From DATCJA01 sp963814955 (lineage in GTDB: Bacteria > Acidobacteriota > Vicinamibacteria > Vicinamibacterales > UBA2999): a stretch of DNA of 64,000 nt. The notes under the pieces are model-generated. The model did no database searches. It was not told the origin of the DNA and saw only the letters and a list, made by a program, of their open reading frames with translations. Below, piece after piece: positions 9,658 through 19,799 of the stretch. Where the stretch lies: the NCBI GenBank assembly GCA_963814955.1, contig CAWFEX010000016.1:62001-126000 (forward strand), given 5' to 3'. Each line of letters opens with the position of its first letter. Position 1 is the stretch's first letter. Made by a program: the position numbers and the translations under genes.

Positions 9658-12600
9658 GTGATCTACCTCCTCTTCTTCCTGTCCGGCATCAGCGGCCTCG
9701 ATCTATCAGGTCGTCTGGGTCCGCGTGTTCGGCAACGTCTTCGGCAACACCATCTACTCGGCTTCGATCGTCGTCGCGGTGTTCATGCTTGGTCTCGGCG
9801 TGGGCAGTTACCTGGTCGGCGCGTGGGCCGACCGCCGCTACGCCGACGCGTGCCGGACACGCTGCTGCACGCGCGTACTGGTAGCTTCGAGCTGGCAATC
9901 GCCGCGATGGGGCTGGCGATTGCGGCGTCGTGCTTCCGCACCTCGGCGCCGTGTCGGCGTTGGTGTCCAGTCTATGTGCGCGAGCCGATCGGGCTGGTAC
10001 GCGCTGTCGATCTCGTTCGTACTTCGGCGCGGGCGGGAATCGCCGTCGCGCTCCTGACGCCGATCACGCTGTTGATGGGCGGGACGCTGACGCTGCTCAT
10101 CCGGCATCTCGTGCGCAGCGATCTCGAGATCGGCGGATGGCGCATAGCCGTGCTCTACGGAATCAACACGGCAGGCGCCGCGCTCGGTGCCGTCGTCACC
10201 GACTTCGTGCTCGTTCCCGCCGTAGGACTGTGGGGAACGCAGATGGTGGCGGTGTTCTTCAACGTCGATCGCTGGCGTCGGAGCCTGGTATTTCGCGCGC
10301 GTTCAGTGTCGCGCGGCAAGGTCCGCCGTCAAGCCGGACACGGCGACTGTCAAGAGAAGCCGGCAGAAGCGGCCAGCTCGAAGCCGCGCTGCAAGGTCGG
10401 CAGGCTCGCCGGCGCGAGCTGGCGCAGCCGGACTTCGTATCGGCGCGCCGGCCCGATGACGAATCGGCGATTCGAACCACAGGCGGAACGCGCGCCGTTG
10501 TGCTCACCAGCGTTGCCCTTGCGATGACCGGTCTGGCGGCACTCGGAATGGAGATTCTGTGGTTCCGTCACTTCAATATTCTGCTCGGCGGGCTTTCGAG
10601 CGGTCTTTTCGCTGTTGCTGACGCTGATTCTTCTCGGCATCGGCATCGGATCGTTCGTGGGCGGCACGGTATTTCGCCGCACAGGCCGCCCGGCCGAGTG
10701 GCTGATGATCGCGCAGGGGCTTGTTCGTCGCCTCGACCTTCTTTGGTTTCGCGGCAGCCGATGTCAATGTGATCAACAACGATCCCACTGGTGGGTCGCT
10801 GAGTCCTTCGGACCCGCTCCGCGAAGCGCCGCCCGCAGTCGGCGCGCTGGCGGAGCTCTGGTTCAACGCCAAGCCGATGCTCGTCGAGGTCGCGATTCCG
10901 GCGCTGCTCATGGGCTTCAGTTTCCCGCTCGCGAACGCCATCATTCAGCACGCCGAGCGCTCCGTCGGCCGCCGCGCCGGCATCCTCTATCTCGCCAACA
11001 CCGCCGGCGCCGTGCTGGGGAGTCTTGCCGCAGGGTTCGTGCTGCTGCCGATGCTTGGACTGCAATCGAGCACCACGATTCTCATGAGCGTTGCGGTGCT
11101 GGCGGTGGTGCCGCTGTACTTCGCCGCACGGACGCCGGTCAGGACGTTTGGCGGTCTCCCTGCTCATCGCCGGTGTGGCGTTCGGCTTGTGGCTGCAGCT
11201 TCCTTCCGATCACGTCGACGATGAGAGCCCTGGGACGAACCGCCAACGACCAGAAGCGGCTGGTCGTGAGCGACGGCCTCACAGAGCTCATCGCGGTGGC
11301 GGAGGCTCCGGGAAAGGGGCGCACGCTCTATACGAACGGCCACGCGATGTCATCGACGCTGCCGCTGTCTCAGCGGTACATGCGTGCGCTCGCGCACATA
11401 CCACTCCTGTCGATGGATCGGCCGGAAACGGTGCTCGTAATCGGCTTTGGCGTGGGCAATACGACGCACGCGGCAACGCTGCACCCGTCGGTCCGGCGGG
11501 TAGAGCTCGCCGATCTGTCCCGCGACATTCTGATGCATGCGACGTACTTCGCAGACGCCAACAAGGGTGTCCTGTCTGACCCGAAGGTCGTCGTACACAT
11601 CAACGACGGCAGACAACACCTGCAGATGCAGCCGGCCGGTTCGTACAATCTGATCGTCCTGGAACCGCCGCCGATTGCCTATGCGGGCGTGAGCGCGCTG
11701 TATTCCCGTGAGTTCTATGCGCTCGCTCGAACGCGTCTCCGGCAGAACGGCTACGTCAGTCAGTGGCTTCCGGCCTATCAGGTGCCGTCTGAAACGGCGC
11801 TCGCGATGGTTCGCGCGTTCGTCGACGTCTTTCCGCAGTCCGTACTCCTGTCGGGCGCCGAATCCGACTTGCTGCTGCTCGGCAAGAACGGCGACCGCAT
11901 CGAAATCGATCCGCAGCACATCGCCGACGTGCTGGCCGCCAGCCCGGCGGTACGCTCGGATCTGGAGAAGGTGAGCCTGGGTTCCGTCCACGAAATAGTC
12001 GGGTCGTTCGTCGGTTCCTCACGAACGCTCGACGAGGCGACTCGCGCGGTCGAACCCATCATGGACGATCGCCCGCTGCAGGAATACGGCGTCAGGTCGA
12101 TGCTGAGCATCGGGTTCGGCGTGCCGGGGGGGATTGTGGACCTTCGCGGTGTGTCGGAATGGTGCCCCGGATGCTTCCGCGACGGACGTCCCATTGCGGC
12201 GCTCGAACAGCTCGACACGTATTTCGAGCTTCTCACGATGGCGTACGGCGCATCGCGCCAGGAGATCGCGCAGCGCGCGCCGGCTGTTCGAGACCGAAAA
12301 CCGCGTCATCGCCGGCAGTGCGTATCTCGGCGCCATCGTGCCCGAGTCGGCGGACACACACAACGTGCTGGGCCTGGCGCACGCCCAAAAAGGCGAGCTC
12401 GATCCCGCCGTTCAGGAATTTCGCCGGGCGCTGGAGCTGGAGCCGGACGACGCCGCGGCTCACTGGCACATCGGCGCGGCGCTCGCATCGAGGGGCGCGT
12501 ACGCGGAAGCAACCACGCACCTTGCGCGATCGGTCGAGCTCGATCCGCGCAACGGCCAGGCACATAACGATCTCGGGCTCGTATTCGCTCTTCAAGGACG

Positions 12601-12721
12601 ATTCGACGAAGGGGTCGATCATCTGGAGCGCGCCGTCGCTCTCGATCCGCGATCGGACGAGGCGCGCCGCAATCTTGCGCAGGTGCGGCAGCAGCGCGAA
12701 CGTGCGGCCGGTCAACCTTGA
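9658..12721 (+). pseudogene. Membrane spermidine-synthase-like protein with TPR tail, many frame disruptions
   Basis: Fusion of a polytopic membrane region, a spermine/spermidine-synthase-like Rossmann domain and C-terminal TPRs. The likely start is GTG 9658 (VIYLLFFLSGISG). Conserved pieces then appear in shifting frames: FGNVFGNTIYSASIVVAVFM (9725 on), ALLTPITLLMGGTLTLLIRH, LAALGMEILWFRHFNILLGG, LVEVAIPALLMGFSFPLANA and NTAGAVLGSLAAGFVLLPML. From about 11225 one frame carries the enzyme domain: VLVIGFGVGNTTHAA, HINDGRQHL and LIVLEPPP, with Glu where the classical enzymes have Asp. A last shift near 12275 leads to three TPR-like repeats ending at 12721. About ten shifts fall in 9.7-11.2 kb, far denser than elsewhere, so this copy is probably decayed or badly assembled. 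Polyamine synthesis itself is not implied. Confidence 0.7.
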
Positions 12722-12747
12722 CCCTGCTCTGTCAAGGTCAATAGAAT
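12718..12747 (+). promoter_or_regulatory. Candidate sigma70-type promoter for the MFS gene
   Basis: TTGACC (12718-12723), an 18-nt spacer and TAGAAT (12742-12747), about 90 nt upstream of the MFS start. It overlaps the stop codon of the preceding gene. Confidence 0.45.
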
Positions 12748-12834
12748 GGCGCGCTTGTACTCATTACCACCGGCCGGCTCGAAGGCGGAGTGTCTGGCAC
12801 TGTTACTGTCGTTACTGCCCGGAGGACTGTCCAC

Positions 12835-14185
12835 ATGGTGACTAGCAGCGCGGTGATTCCGCACGCAGGCTTCACGCTCACGACGAATCAGAAGCGCGGG
12901 TTCCTGGCAGCCTGGGGTGGCTGGGCGCTCGATGGCATGGACGCCTTTATATATGCACTGGTGCTCACGTCGGCGCTAACCGAGCTGTTGCCGAGCTCCG
13001 GCATCGCCGCTACGCCCGTGAACATCGGGTATTACGGCAGCATCCTCGGAGCGTTGTTCCTGTTCGGATGGGGCCTGTCGATGGTCTGGGGCCCGATTGG
13101 CGATCGCATCGGCCGCGTACGCGCGCTCATGCTGACGATCCTCTTCTATTCGTTCTTCACGTTCTTGTGCGGGTTCGTCACGAACATCTGGCAGCTCGCG
13201 GTGCTCCGCGTGCTGTGCGGCATCGGCATCGGCGGCGAACAGCCCGTCGGCGCCACCTACATCGCCGAAGAACTCGACGAGAGGACTCGAAAGATTGGCG
13301 CCGGCTTGATGCACACGGGCTACTATTTCGGCTTTTTCTTTGCCTCGCTGGCGAACAACTTCATCGGCGCCAATTACGGCTGGCGCTGGATGTTCTTCTT
13401 CGGCGGTCTCCCGGCGCTGATGATTGCCTTCATCCGCTACGGCGTTCACGAGTCGAAGAAGTGGCAGGAGAAGTTCGGCGAGGGGCAGCAGGCGCGTCCG
13501 ACCATGGCCCAGGCATTCGGAACGCTGTTCACGGCCAGGTACAAGCGCGACACTTTCTTGATGTCGGGGTTGTTCCTCGTGTCGATCGTCATGCTGTGGG
13601 CAGGATCCATCCTCGTTCCGACGGCAGCCAACCAGATGGCGAGGGCGGCTGGGAGCAGTGCAGCCGATGCGAATCTCATGGGCACGTATTCCGGGTACGT
13701 GCTGGCCGTCGGCACGATTATCGGGTGCGTTCTGGTGCCGTTCGTGGCTGAATCGCTCGGTCGCCGTCTCTCGATGGCGATCTTCCTGACGATCATGGGA
13801 CTCAGCTCGGCCATCGGTTTCGGATACCTGTTCTATCAGCGCCGGCAACCCGCTGCCGGCTTTCCTGGTTTGCGTCTTCTTCATGGGGCTTGGCGGCGCG
13901 AACTTCGCCAACTACACCATCTGGCTGCCCGAGCTGTACACGACCGACTGTCGCGCCAGCGCGATCGGGTTCATCAGTTCGATCGGCCGATTTGCCGGTG
14001 TCGGATTGACGTTCCTTGTCGCCTGGGGCATCAGGTCGTACGGCAGCATCGGGGTGCCGGTTGCAGTGGTGGCGATGGCGTTCGTGTTCGGCCTCATGCT
14101 GCTGCCGCTTCACGAAGGAGACGAAGGGGCACGTGCTGCCCGCCTAGTGCAAGTGCGAAAGTGGAAAGTGCAAAGTGAAAAGTAA
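12835..14185 (+). CDS. MFS transporter, aromatic-acid/sugar-symporter type (one frameshift)
   Basis: Twelve-helix inner-membrane secondary transporter. ATG 12835 has CGGAGGA upstream. The first helix carries the GWALDGMDAFIYALVL signature typical of acid:H+ symporters; the loop 2-3 motif GPIGDRIGRVRAL and the VGATYIAEELDERTRK region follow. The frame changes near 13850, where one extra base separates FGYLFYQ from AGNPLPAFLVCVFFMGLGG. The last residues (VQVRKWKVQSEK) and the stop at 14183-14185 are encoded by the left arm of a 7-bp repeat array, so the native C-terminus has been rewritten by the repeat. The substrate is unknown. Confidence 0.8.
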
Positions 14186-14250
14186 GTTGGCAAGTTAGCT
14201 CGCGGTACTTTGAACTTACTTTGCACTTTCCACTTTGAACTTTGCACTTG
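14157..14250. repeat. Inverted pair of 7-bp-period arrays (AAAGTGN type)
   Basis: Left arm: four heptamers AAAGTGG, AAAGTGC, AAAGTGA, AAAGTAA (14157-14184). The right arm is the reverse complement type (14212-14250). A 19-nt perfect inverted repeat pairs 14157-14175 with 14217-14235. The array spans the gap between the MFS stop and the ABC gene start and could form a long intercistronic hairpin. Confidence 0.8.
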
Positions 14251-14253
14251 CCG

Positions 14254-15064
14254 ATGACGTCTCCTGTCCTCGAGCTTTCCAATGCCACTGTCGTCAAGGG
14301 CGGACGTCCGGTCCTTGACGGCCTGAACCTGACCATCCGGGCCGACGAGCACACCGCCATCCTGGGTCCGAACGGCGCCGGCAAATCGGCGTTCGTCAGG
14401 CTGCTGACGCACGAAGACCGGCCGCTCACCACAGACGCCGGATCGCCGATTCGCGTGTTCGGGCAGGACAACTGGGACGTCTTCGAGCTGCGATCGCAGC
14501 TCGGCATCGTGTCGTCGGACCTGCATCACCGCTTCGTCTTCGGCAACAACGAAGGGCGTGTCATGGCGGACGCCGCCGTGCTCTCCGGCTTCTTCGCGAC
14601 GCAGGGGATTCTGCGCTACGGTGTCGTCACTCCGGAGATGCGACGCCGCGCGGCCGAGGCACTCGAACGCATGGGCGTGGCGCATCTGGCCCAGCGGCGG
14701 CTGCACGAGATGTCGAGCGGCGAAGCGCGTCGGGTGCTTCTGGCGCGCGCGCTCGTGACCGCGCCACGCGTGCTCGTGCTCGACGAGCCGACCACCGGCC
14801 TCGATCTGATCGCGCGGCATGCCTTCATGGAGCGTGTTCGTCACATCGCGCGCGAAGGCACGACGCTCATTCTGATCACTCATCACATCGAGGAGATCGT
14901 GCCGGAAATCGCGCGCGTGGTCCTGCTGCGTGACGGCCGCATCCTCGACGTCGGGCCCCAAACAGGCGGTTCTTACCCCGGACCACCTCAGCACGCTCTT
15001 CGACGCCAAAGTCGCGGTGGATTCAGCGGACGGCTATTACTACGCGCGGCCGGGGGGAACGTAG
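14254..15064 (+). CDS. ABC transporter ATP-binding protein, no permease nearby (one frameshift)
   Basis: Single nucleotide-binding subunit. The start at ATG 14254 is four bases after the repeat array, and no clear ribosome site remains. Walker A is GPNGAGKSAF; the signature loop is MSSGEARRVLLARAL; Walker B is VLVLDEPTTGLDL; the switch His is in LITHHIEEI. Near 14960 a run of four Cs is one too long. With three, the protein continues VGPKQAVLTPDHLSTLFDAK and ends at a TAG at 15062-15064. As written, the frame runs on to 15078. It resembles molybdate-type single ATPases, but the partner is not visible here. Confidence 0.82.
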
Positions 15065-15065
15065 G

Positions 15066-15121
15066 CTCTAGGCTCTAGGCTCTAGGCTCTAGGCTTTAGG
15101 CCATAGGCTATAGGCTATAGG
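15066..15121. repeat. 7-bp-period array, eight units (CTCTAGG/CTATAGG type)
   Basis: CTCTAGG four times, CTTTAGG, CCATAGG, CTATAGG twice, without gaps. It begins two bases after the ABC stop and lies upstream of the four-helix-bundle gene. A reverse-complement array lies on the other side of that gene. Confidence 0.85.
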
Positions 15122-15163
15122 TTTCACGGTGCGCCATTTGCGGCAGTGCGACCGAAGGTACGC

Positions 15164-15556
15164 ATGGCGCGTGACCACCGGCGGCTCCGGGTATTCCACG
15201 AGGCTCATCAGCTCGTCCTGGCGATCTATCGAGAAACACGAAACTTCCCGCGCGATGAGCAATTTGGAATCCGTGCGCAGATGCGGCGGGCGGCAGTGTC
15301 CGTCGCCACCAACATCGTTGAAGGAAGTGCACGGCTCCGAACCGGTGAGTACGTCAATTTCGTCAACATCGCTCGTGCATCGGCCTCGGAAATCACTTAT
15401 CTCGTTCAGCTTGCAACAGAACTCGGCTATCTTTCACCCGGGGCCAGCCTGCTACTTCGAAGCAGGTGCGACAATCTCGTGCCGCAGCTGGAGTCACTGG
15501 TTCAAAAGCTCGATCAGATTGCGAGAGCCGGGAAGGGACGCTACGAACGGAGATGA
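15164..15556 (+). CDS. Four-helix-bundle protein (S23 / 23S intervening-sequence family)
   Basis: About 130 residues, all-helical, matching the S23/IVP family, whose fold is shared by the Avd accessory protein of diversity-generating retroelements. Visible family features: MARDHRRLRVFHEAHQLVLA, FPRDEQFGIRAQMRRAAVSV, then NIVEGSAR and ARASASEITYLVQLA. The ATG at 15164 has CGAAGGT close upstream; GTG 15146 is an alternative start. The stop overlaps the next gene's ATG by four bases (ATGA). The gene is bracketed by inverted 7-bp arrays (15066-15121 and 15561-15609). It is not inside an rRNA here, and no reverse transcriptase is near. The function is unknown. Confidence 0.85.
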   Translation: MARDHRRLRVFHEAHQLVLAIYRETRNFPRDEQFGIRAQMRRAAVSVATNIVEGSARLRTGEYVNFVNIARASASEITYLVQLATELGYLSPGASLLLRSRCDNLVPQLESLVQKLDQIARAGKGRYERR

Positions 15557-16519
15557 CCACCCTAAAGCCTAAAGCCCACAGCCTAAAGCCTAAAGGCCCC
15601 CGCCCAAAGCCCGTGATCGGCATGATCGGCCTCGGCATCATGGGTTCGGCCATGGCCGCGAACATCGTGCGCGCGGCGTACAAAGTAATCGGCTACGACG
15701 TCGACGCTGCGCGCGTGCGGGACCACGTCCGGGCCGGAGGCATCGCCGGGCATTCCGGCGCCGATGTCGGAAGACGTTCCGACGTTGTGATTTGTTCGCT
15801 GCCGTCGGCGTCGGCCTTGGCGCAGGTCGCTGCCGAGCTCGCCGGATCGGGCGGTGCGGACGTCGTGGTGGAAACGAGCACGCTGCCGCTCGCGGTCAAG
15901 GAAGAAGCGCGCAGCCGGCTGGCGCACGCCGGCGTCACGCTGCTCGACTGCCCGCTGAGCGGAACCGGCTCGCAGGCAAAGGTCCGAGACATCGTCGTGT
16001 ATGCCAGCGGGCCTCGCGACCGCTATCAACAGGCGGCGCCGATCATGGACGCATTCGCCCGCGGGCACTACTACGTGGGCCCGTTCGGGGCCGGATCGAA
16101 GACGAAGTTCGTGGCCAACTTGCTGGTCGCCATTCACAACGTCGCCGCCGCCGAAGCCCTGGTGCTTGCGATGAAAGCCGGTCTCGATCCGGCCCTGACG
16201 CTGAAGGTGATCGCCGACGGCGGCGGCAGTTCACGGATGCTGCAGGTGCGCGGACCGATGATGGTGCGAGGCGACTACTCCGAACCGACGATGAAGCTGG
16301 ATGTCTGGCAGAAAGACATGACGGTAATCGCGGATTTTGCGCGGCAGGTCGGTTGCCCGACGCCACTTTTTGCGATCGACGGCGCCCATGTACCTCGCGG
16401 CAATGGCCGGCGGCCGCGAAGGGGAAGATACCGGCGCCGTGTGTGCCGTCCTGGAAGCGATGGCCGGCATCGAGCGTCGTCTGCCGTCGCGGAAACGCAG
16501 ACGGACTCCAGGGGTCTGA
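15553..16519 (+). CDS. NAD(P)-dependent 3-hydroxyisobutyrate-dehydrogenase-like protein (one frameshift)
   Basis: Beta-hydroxyacid dehydrogenase family. Cofactor loop GLGIMGSAMAANIV; substrate region DCPLSGTGSQAK; catalytic-Lys region GAGSKTKFVANLLVAIHN. The ATG at 15553 overlaps the stop of the four-helix gene and makes the downstream 7-bp array the N-terminus (MTTLKPKAHSLKPKGPRPKP); GTG 15612 or ATG 15621 would give a normal-length start directly at the Rossmann strand. The frame changes near 16375: removing one A gives FAIAAPMYLAAMAGG, and the protein then ends at 16519. Acts in the cytoplasm on an unknown hydroxyacid. Confidence 0.8.
15561..15609. repeat. 7-bp-period array, seven units (CCTAAAG type)
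   Basis: CCTAAAG twice, CCCACAG, CCTAAAG twice, GCCCCCG, CCCAAAG. It is the inverted counterpart of the array at 15066-15121 and lies at the 5' end of the dehydrogenase frame. Confidence 0.82.
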
Positions 16520-16548
16520 CCCGGGGTCAGACCCGGGTCAGACCCCTG
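16509..16548. repeat. GGGTCTGACCC-type palindromic element
   Basis: A 14-nt perfect inverted repeat, CAGGGGTCTGACCC (16509-16522) with 16535-16548, plus an inner copy. The motif resembles palindromes that accompany REP-associated transposases in other genomes. It overlaps the end of the dehydrogenase gene. Confidence 0.6.
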
Positions 16549-16706
16549 CTCCGAAGTTGACGGACGCTGGCCCAATCGCCTACTGTCCCGCAACAGCTGT
16601 CAAATCATCCCAAAGGTTGCTCGGGCGCCGTTTGAAAGAGCCTGACGGCCCACGGGACGTTTGTCCGAAAGTCGTGCCTCGGCATCGAGACCGGAGGAAA
16701 TTGAAC

Positions 16707-19686
16707 ATGACTGGCAGGGTTCTCAGGCGGGCATTCCTGTTCCTGGCATTTCTCGCGCTGCCCGTGCTCGGGCATGCGCAGGAGGCGGTGCTGACCGGCA
16801 CCGTGACCGATTCAACCGGCGGCGTTCTGCCGGGCGTTACCGTTATCGCCGTGCACGAAGCCACGGGAAACCGCTTCGAAGCCATTACCGACGCCACCGG
16901 CAACTACCGCATTCCCGTGCGTGTTGGCGCTCATACGATCACCGCCGAACTGCAGGGTTTCACGACCGTGACGCGCCCTGGTATTCAGCTGCTGGTCGGG
17001 CAGACCGCGGCCATAAATCTCCAGATGGCGCCGTCGACTGTACAGGAAACGGTGACAGTGACCGCCGAAGCGCCGATCCTCAACGTGGCGACATCGAGCC
17101 TCGGCGGCAACGTCGACCCCACGCAGGTACGGGAGCTCCCGGCCGAAGGTCGCAACTGGATGGCGCTGGCGCTCCTCGCGCCGGGCAGCCGCACGGCAGC
17201 GGTTAATGTCACCTCCGTGCTGCCGGATAGAAATGGTGGTGAGGTCCGCGAGTACCAGACCAACCTCGACGGCATGCAGGTGACCAACAGCCTTGGCGGC
17301 GGCGGCCAGCCGGCCTTCAGCGGGGAGATGATCGCCGAGTTCCAGTTCATCTCGAATCGCTTCGACGCCACGCAGGGAAGGTCGCAGGGCGTTCAGGTCA
17401 ACGTGATCACGAAGTCGGGGACGAACCAGCTCGCCGGTTCGTTTCGCGCCAACTTCCGCGACGATCGGTTCAATGCCGAGGACCGCGCGGTTGGTCGCCG
17501 AGTGCCGATTTCCAATCAGCAGTACGCCGGATCCGCCGGTGGTCCGCTGATTCGTGACCGGCTGCATTACTTCGGGTTCTACGAGTACGAGCGCGAGCCG
17601 CGCACCAGCATCTGGAATACACCCTACCCGCGATTCAACGTCGCGCTGCAGGGAACTGCCACGAGGAAGCTGGGTGGCGGCCGCCTCGATTATCAGTTCT
17701 CGCCGCAGACGCGCTTGATGCTCAAAGGCAACCTGACGAAGACGTGGGAGCCGTTTGGTCCGGGCAGCAATAACAATCACCCGGCGAACACCGCGTCGAC
17801 CGCCGAGACTCAGAACACGACGCAGGCGCAGCTCACGCAGGTGCTGTCGAACACGATGCTGAACGAAGTTCGTGTGGCCTGGGCCGGATACATCTTCACG
17901 AACGCGAACCTCACCCACTGGTCCAATCACTGGGCGGCCGTCAACGGGCCGTACGGCCCCGTCACTGTCGGGTCGCCGCGGATACAGTTCACCGGGTTCA
18001 ACATCACGGGCAACAACGGCTATCCACGGCATCGCAGCCAGGATCTGTACAGCGTGCAGGACAGCCTGACGTTGTCGTACAACGCACGCGGCCGGCATGA
18101 CATGAAGGCCGGCGGTGAGTTCCTCCTGCATCATGAGATGAGCGCGAACTGCACCAATTGCATGGGGAACATCGACGCGCGCGGCGGCGCCATCTCGTCG
18201 CTGCCGATTCCAATCGAAGACATCTTCCCGGATGCGTTCAACGTCGACACCTGGAACCTGGCCGCGATCTCGCCGCTCGTCCGGACCTACCGGCTCGGTG
18301 TCCACAAAGGTCGCCGCGACGATGTCGATCTGCCGTATTACGCGGCGTGGCTGCAGGACGACTGGAAAGTGACGAGCAAGCTGACGCTGAATCTCGGCGT
18401 GCGCTACGACCTGACAATCGACTCGTTCGCACAATACGGGGAGTTTCTGCCCTTCATGGAGAAGGGGCGGCCGCAGGATGCCGACAACATCCAGCCGAGG
18501 CTTGGCTTTGCCTATCAGTGGAACGATCGCACGGTCATCCGTGGCGGCTCTGGCAAGTATTTCGCCGAAGTGATCACGCCTGTTGTGTTATACGCGCTTG
18601 AGCCGGCCACGATCGCCGTGCTCGAGGTAGCCAACGACGGTCGGCCGGACTTCGCGCTGAACCCGTTCAATGGCCCGCCACCTACCTTCGAGCAGGCGGT
18701 GACGCGCTTCTGTTCGGCGCCGGAGCAGGCCGCCAACTTCGCGGCATGGCGCGCCAGGAATTTCGCGGGTAACCCGCCGTGCGTGCTCCGGGGCGCCGGG
18801 GAGATGGCACCGCCGGAGCAGTACGCGCACGTACCCCACACGTGGCAGACGTCCATCGGCGTGCAGCGACAGATCGGGAATTCAATGTCGGTTGAGGCAG
18901 ACTACGTGTACTCCCGTGGTCGCGACGAAAAGTTCATCCAGGAGAACGTCAACCTCACTTGGACCAATGCCAGCGGCATTGGTCTGAACAACCCCTACCC
19001 TTCGACCGCGGCTCTTGCGGCAAACCGCGCGCTGCTGGCGTATCCGGAGTTCGGCATTGTGGCAATGACGCCGTTCACGGGACGTTCCGCCTATCATGCG
19101 CTGCAGACCGCCTTCAACAAGCGCATGAGCAACCGCTGGCAGGCCGGTGCGACCTATACGTTGGGAGGTCTGTGGAGCTCGGAAGGGCAACCGCTGGGTG
19201 GTGTGCCGGGATCGGTGCCACAGGAGGTTCCGTTCACGATCGCCGAAGATCTCGGAGGACCGACCGGCTGGACGTACGCTCAGAGCGATCAGCGCCACCG
19301 CGCCGTTTTCAACGGCATCTGGCAAGTGGGCCGTGGCTTCCAGGTGAGCGGAGTGCACTACTTCGGCGCCGGCAATCGCGCGGCGGGCAGCTACGGCGGC
19401 GATCGGCGCAACCTCGGGGCTGGCGGTGAACTGCGCCTGCGTCCGGATGGCACGATCGTACCGAGGAACGCATTCATTCAGCCGGCACAGAATCGAACGG
19501 GCGTTCGCATTCAGCAGCGGGTGCCGCTCGCGCGCGGCGCATCGGTGGACCTCATTGCCGAGGCGTTCAACGTCTTCAACCGCCCGAACTGGACGCTGGA
19601 GACGCAGGAGAGCAGCGCCGACTACAACGAGCGCGTCGCTGCACAGGTACCGGACGGCGCAGTTCGGATTCAGAGTGACGTTCTAG
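16707..19686 (+). CDS. TonB-dependent receptor with carboxypeptidase-regulatory-like domain (frameshift at C-terminus)
   Basis: Complete outer-membrane receptor of about 990 residues, closely related to the one at the left edge. ATG 16707 follows CCGGAGGAAA. Signal peptide MTGRVLRRAFLFLAFLALPV; regulatory-like domain TGTVTDSTGGVLPGVTVIA; plug with VQETVTVTAEAPILNV; barrel thereafter. As written, the reading frame ends VRIQSDVLG at 19691, with no terminal aromatic residue. Removing one G near 19648 gives QYRTAQFGFRVTF and a stop at 19686, restoring the C-terminal Phe needed by barrel-assembly machinery. This is therefore almost certainly the true end. Confidence 0.9.
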
Positions 19687-19687
19687 G

Positions 19688-19790
19688 GTAGACGCGCAGG
19701 CTGAAGCCTGCGCTCTACAATGCGGCTGGTCGCGCAGGCTGAAGCCTGCGCTCTACAATCACTTGTAGCGCGGGGGCTTCAGCCCCCGCG
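19688..19790. repeat. Cluster of three GTAG...CTTCAG palindromes with two different arms
   Basis: Two minus-oriented copies with CGCAGG arms (19688-19718 and 19731-19756) and one plus-oriented copy with GGGGG arms (19765-19790). The last ends about 10 nt before the next start codon. Confidence 0.8.
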
Positions 19791-19799
19791 TTGATTTCC

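Noticed and set aside
9658..12721. Separate small genes for each fragment of the spermidine-synthase-like locus
   Set aside because: The fragments follow in the order of one known protein architecture in alternating frames, so one disrupted gene is the simpler reading.
15146..15556. Diversity-generating retroelement, because the four-helix protein resembles Avd
   Set aside because: No reverse transcriptase, template repeat or variable repeat is present nearby; only the fold family is shared.
16812..18434. Minus-strand open frame of 540 codons
   Set aside because: Antisense shadow of the receptor at 16707-19686.
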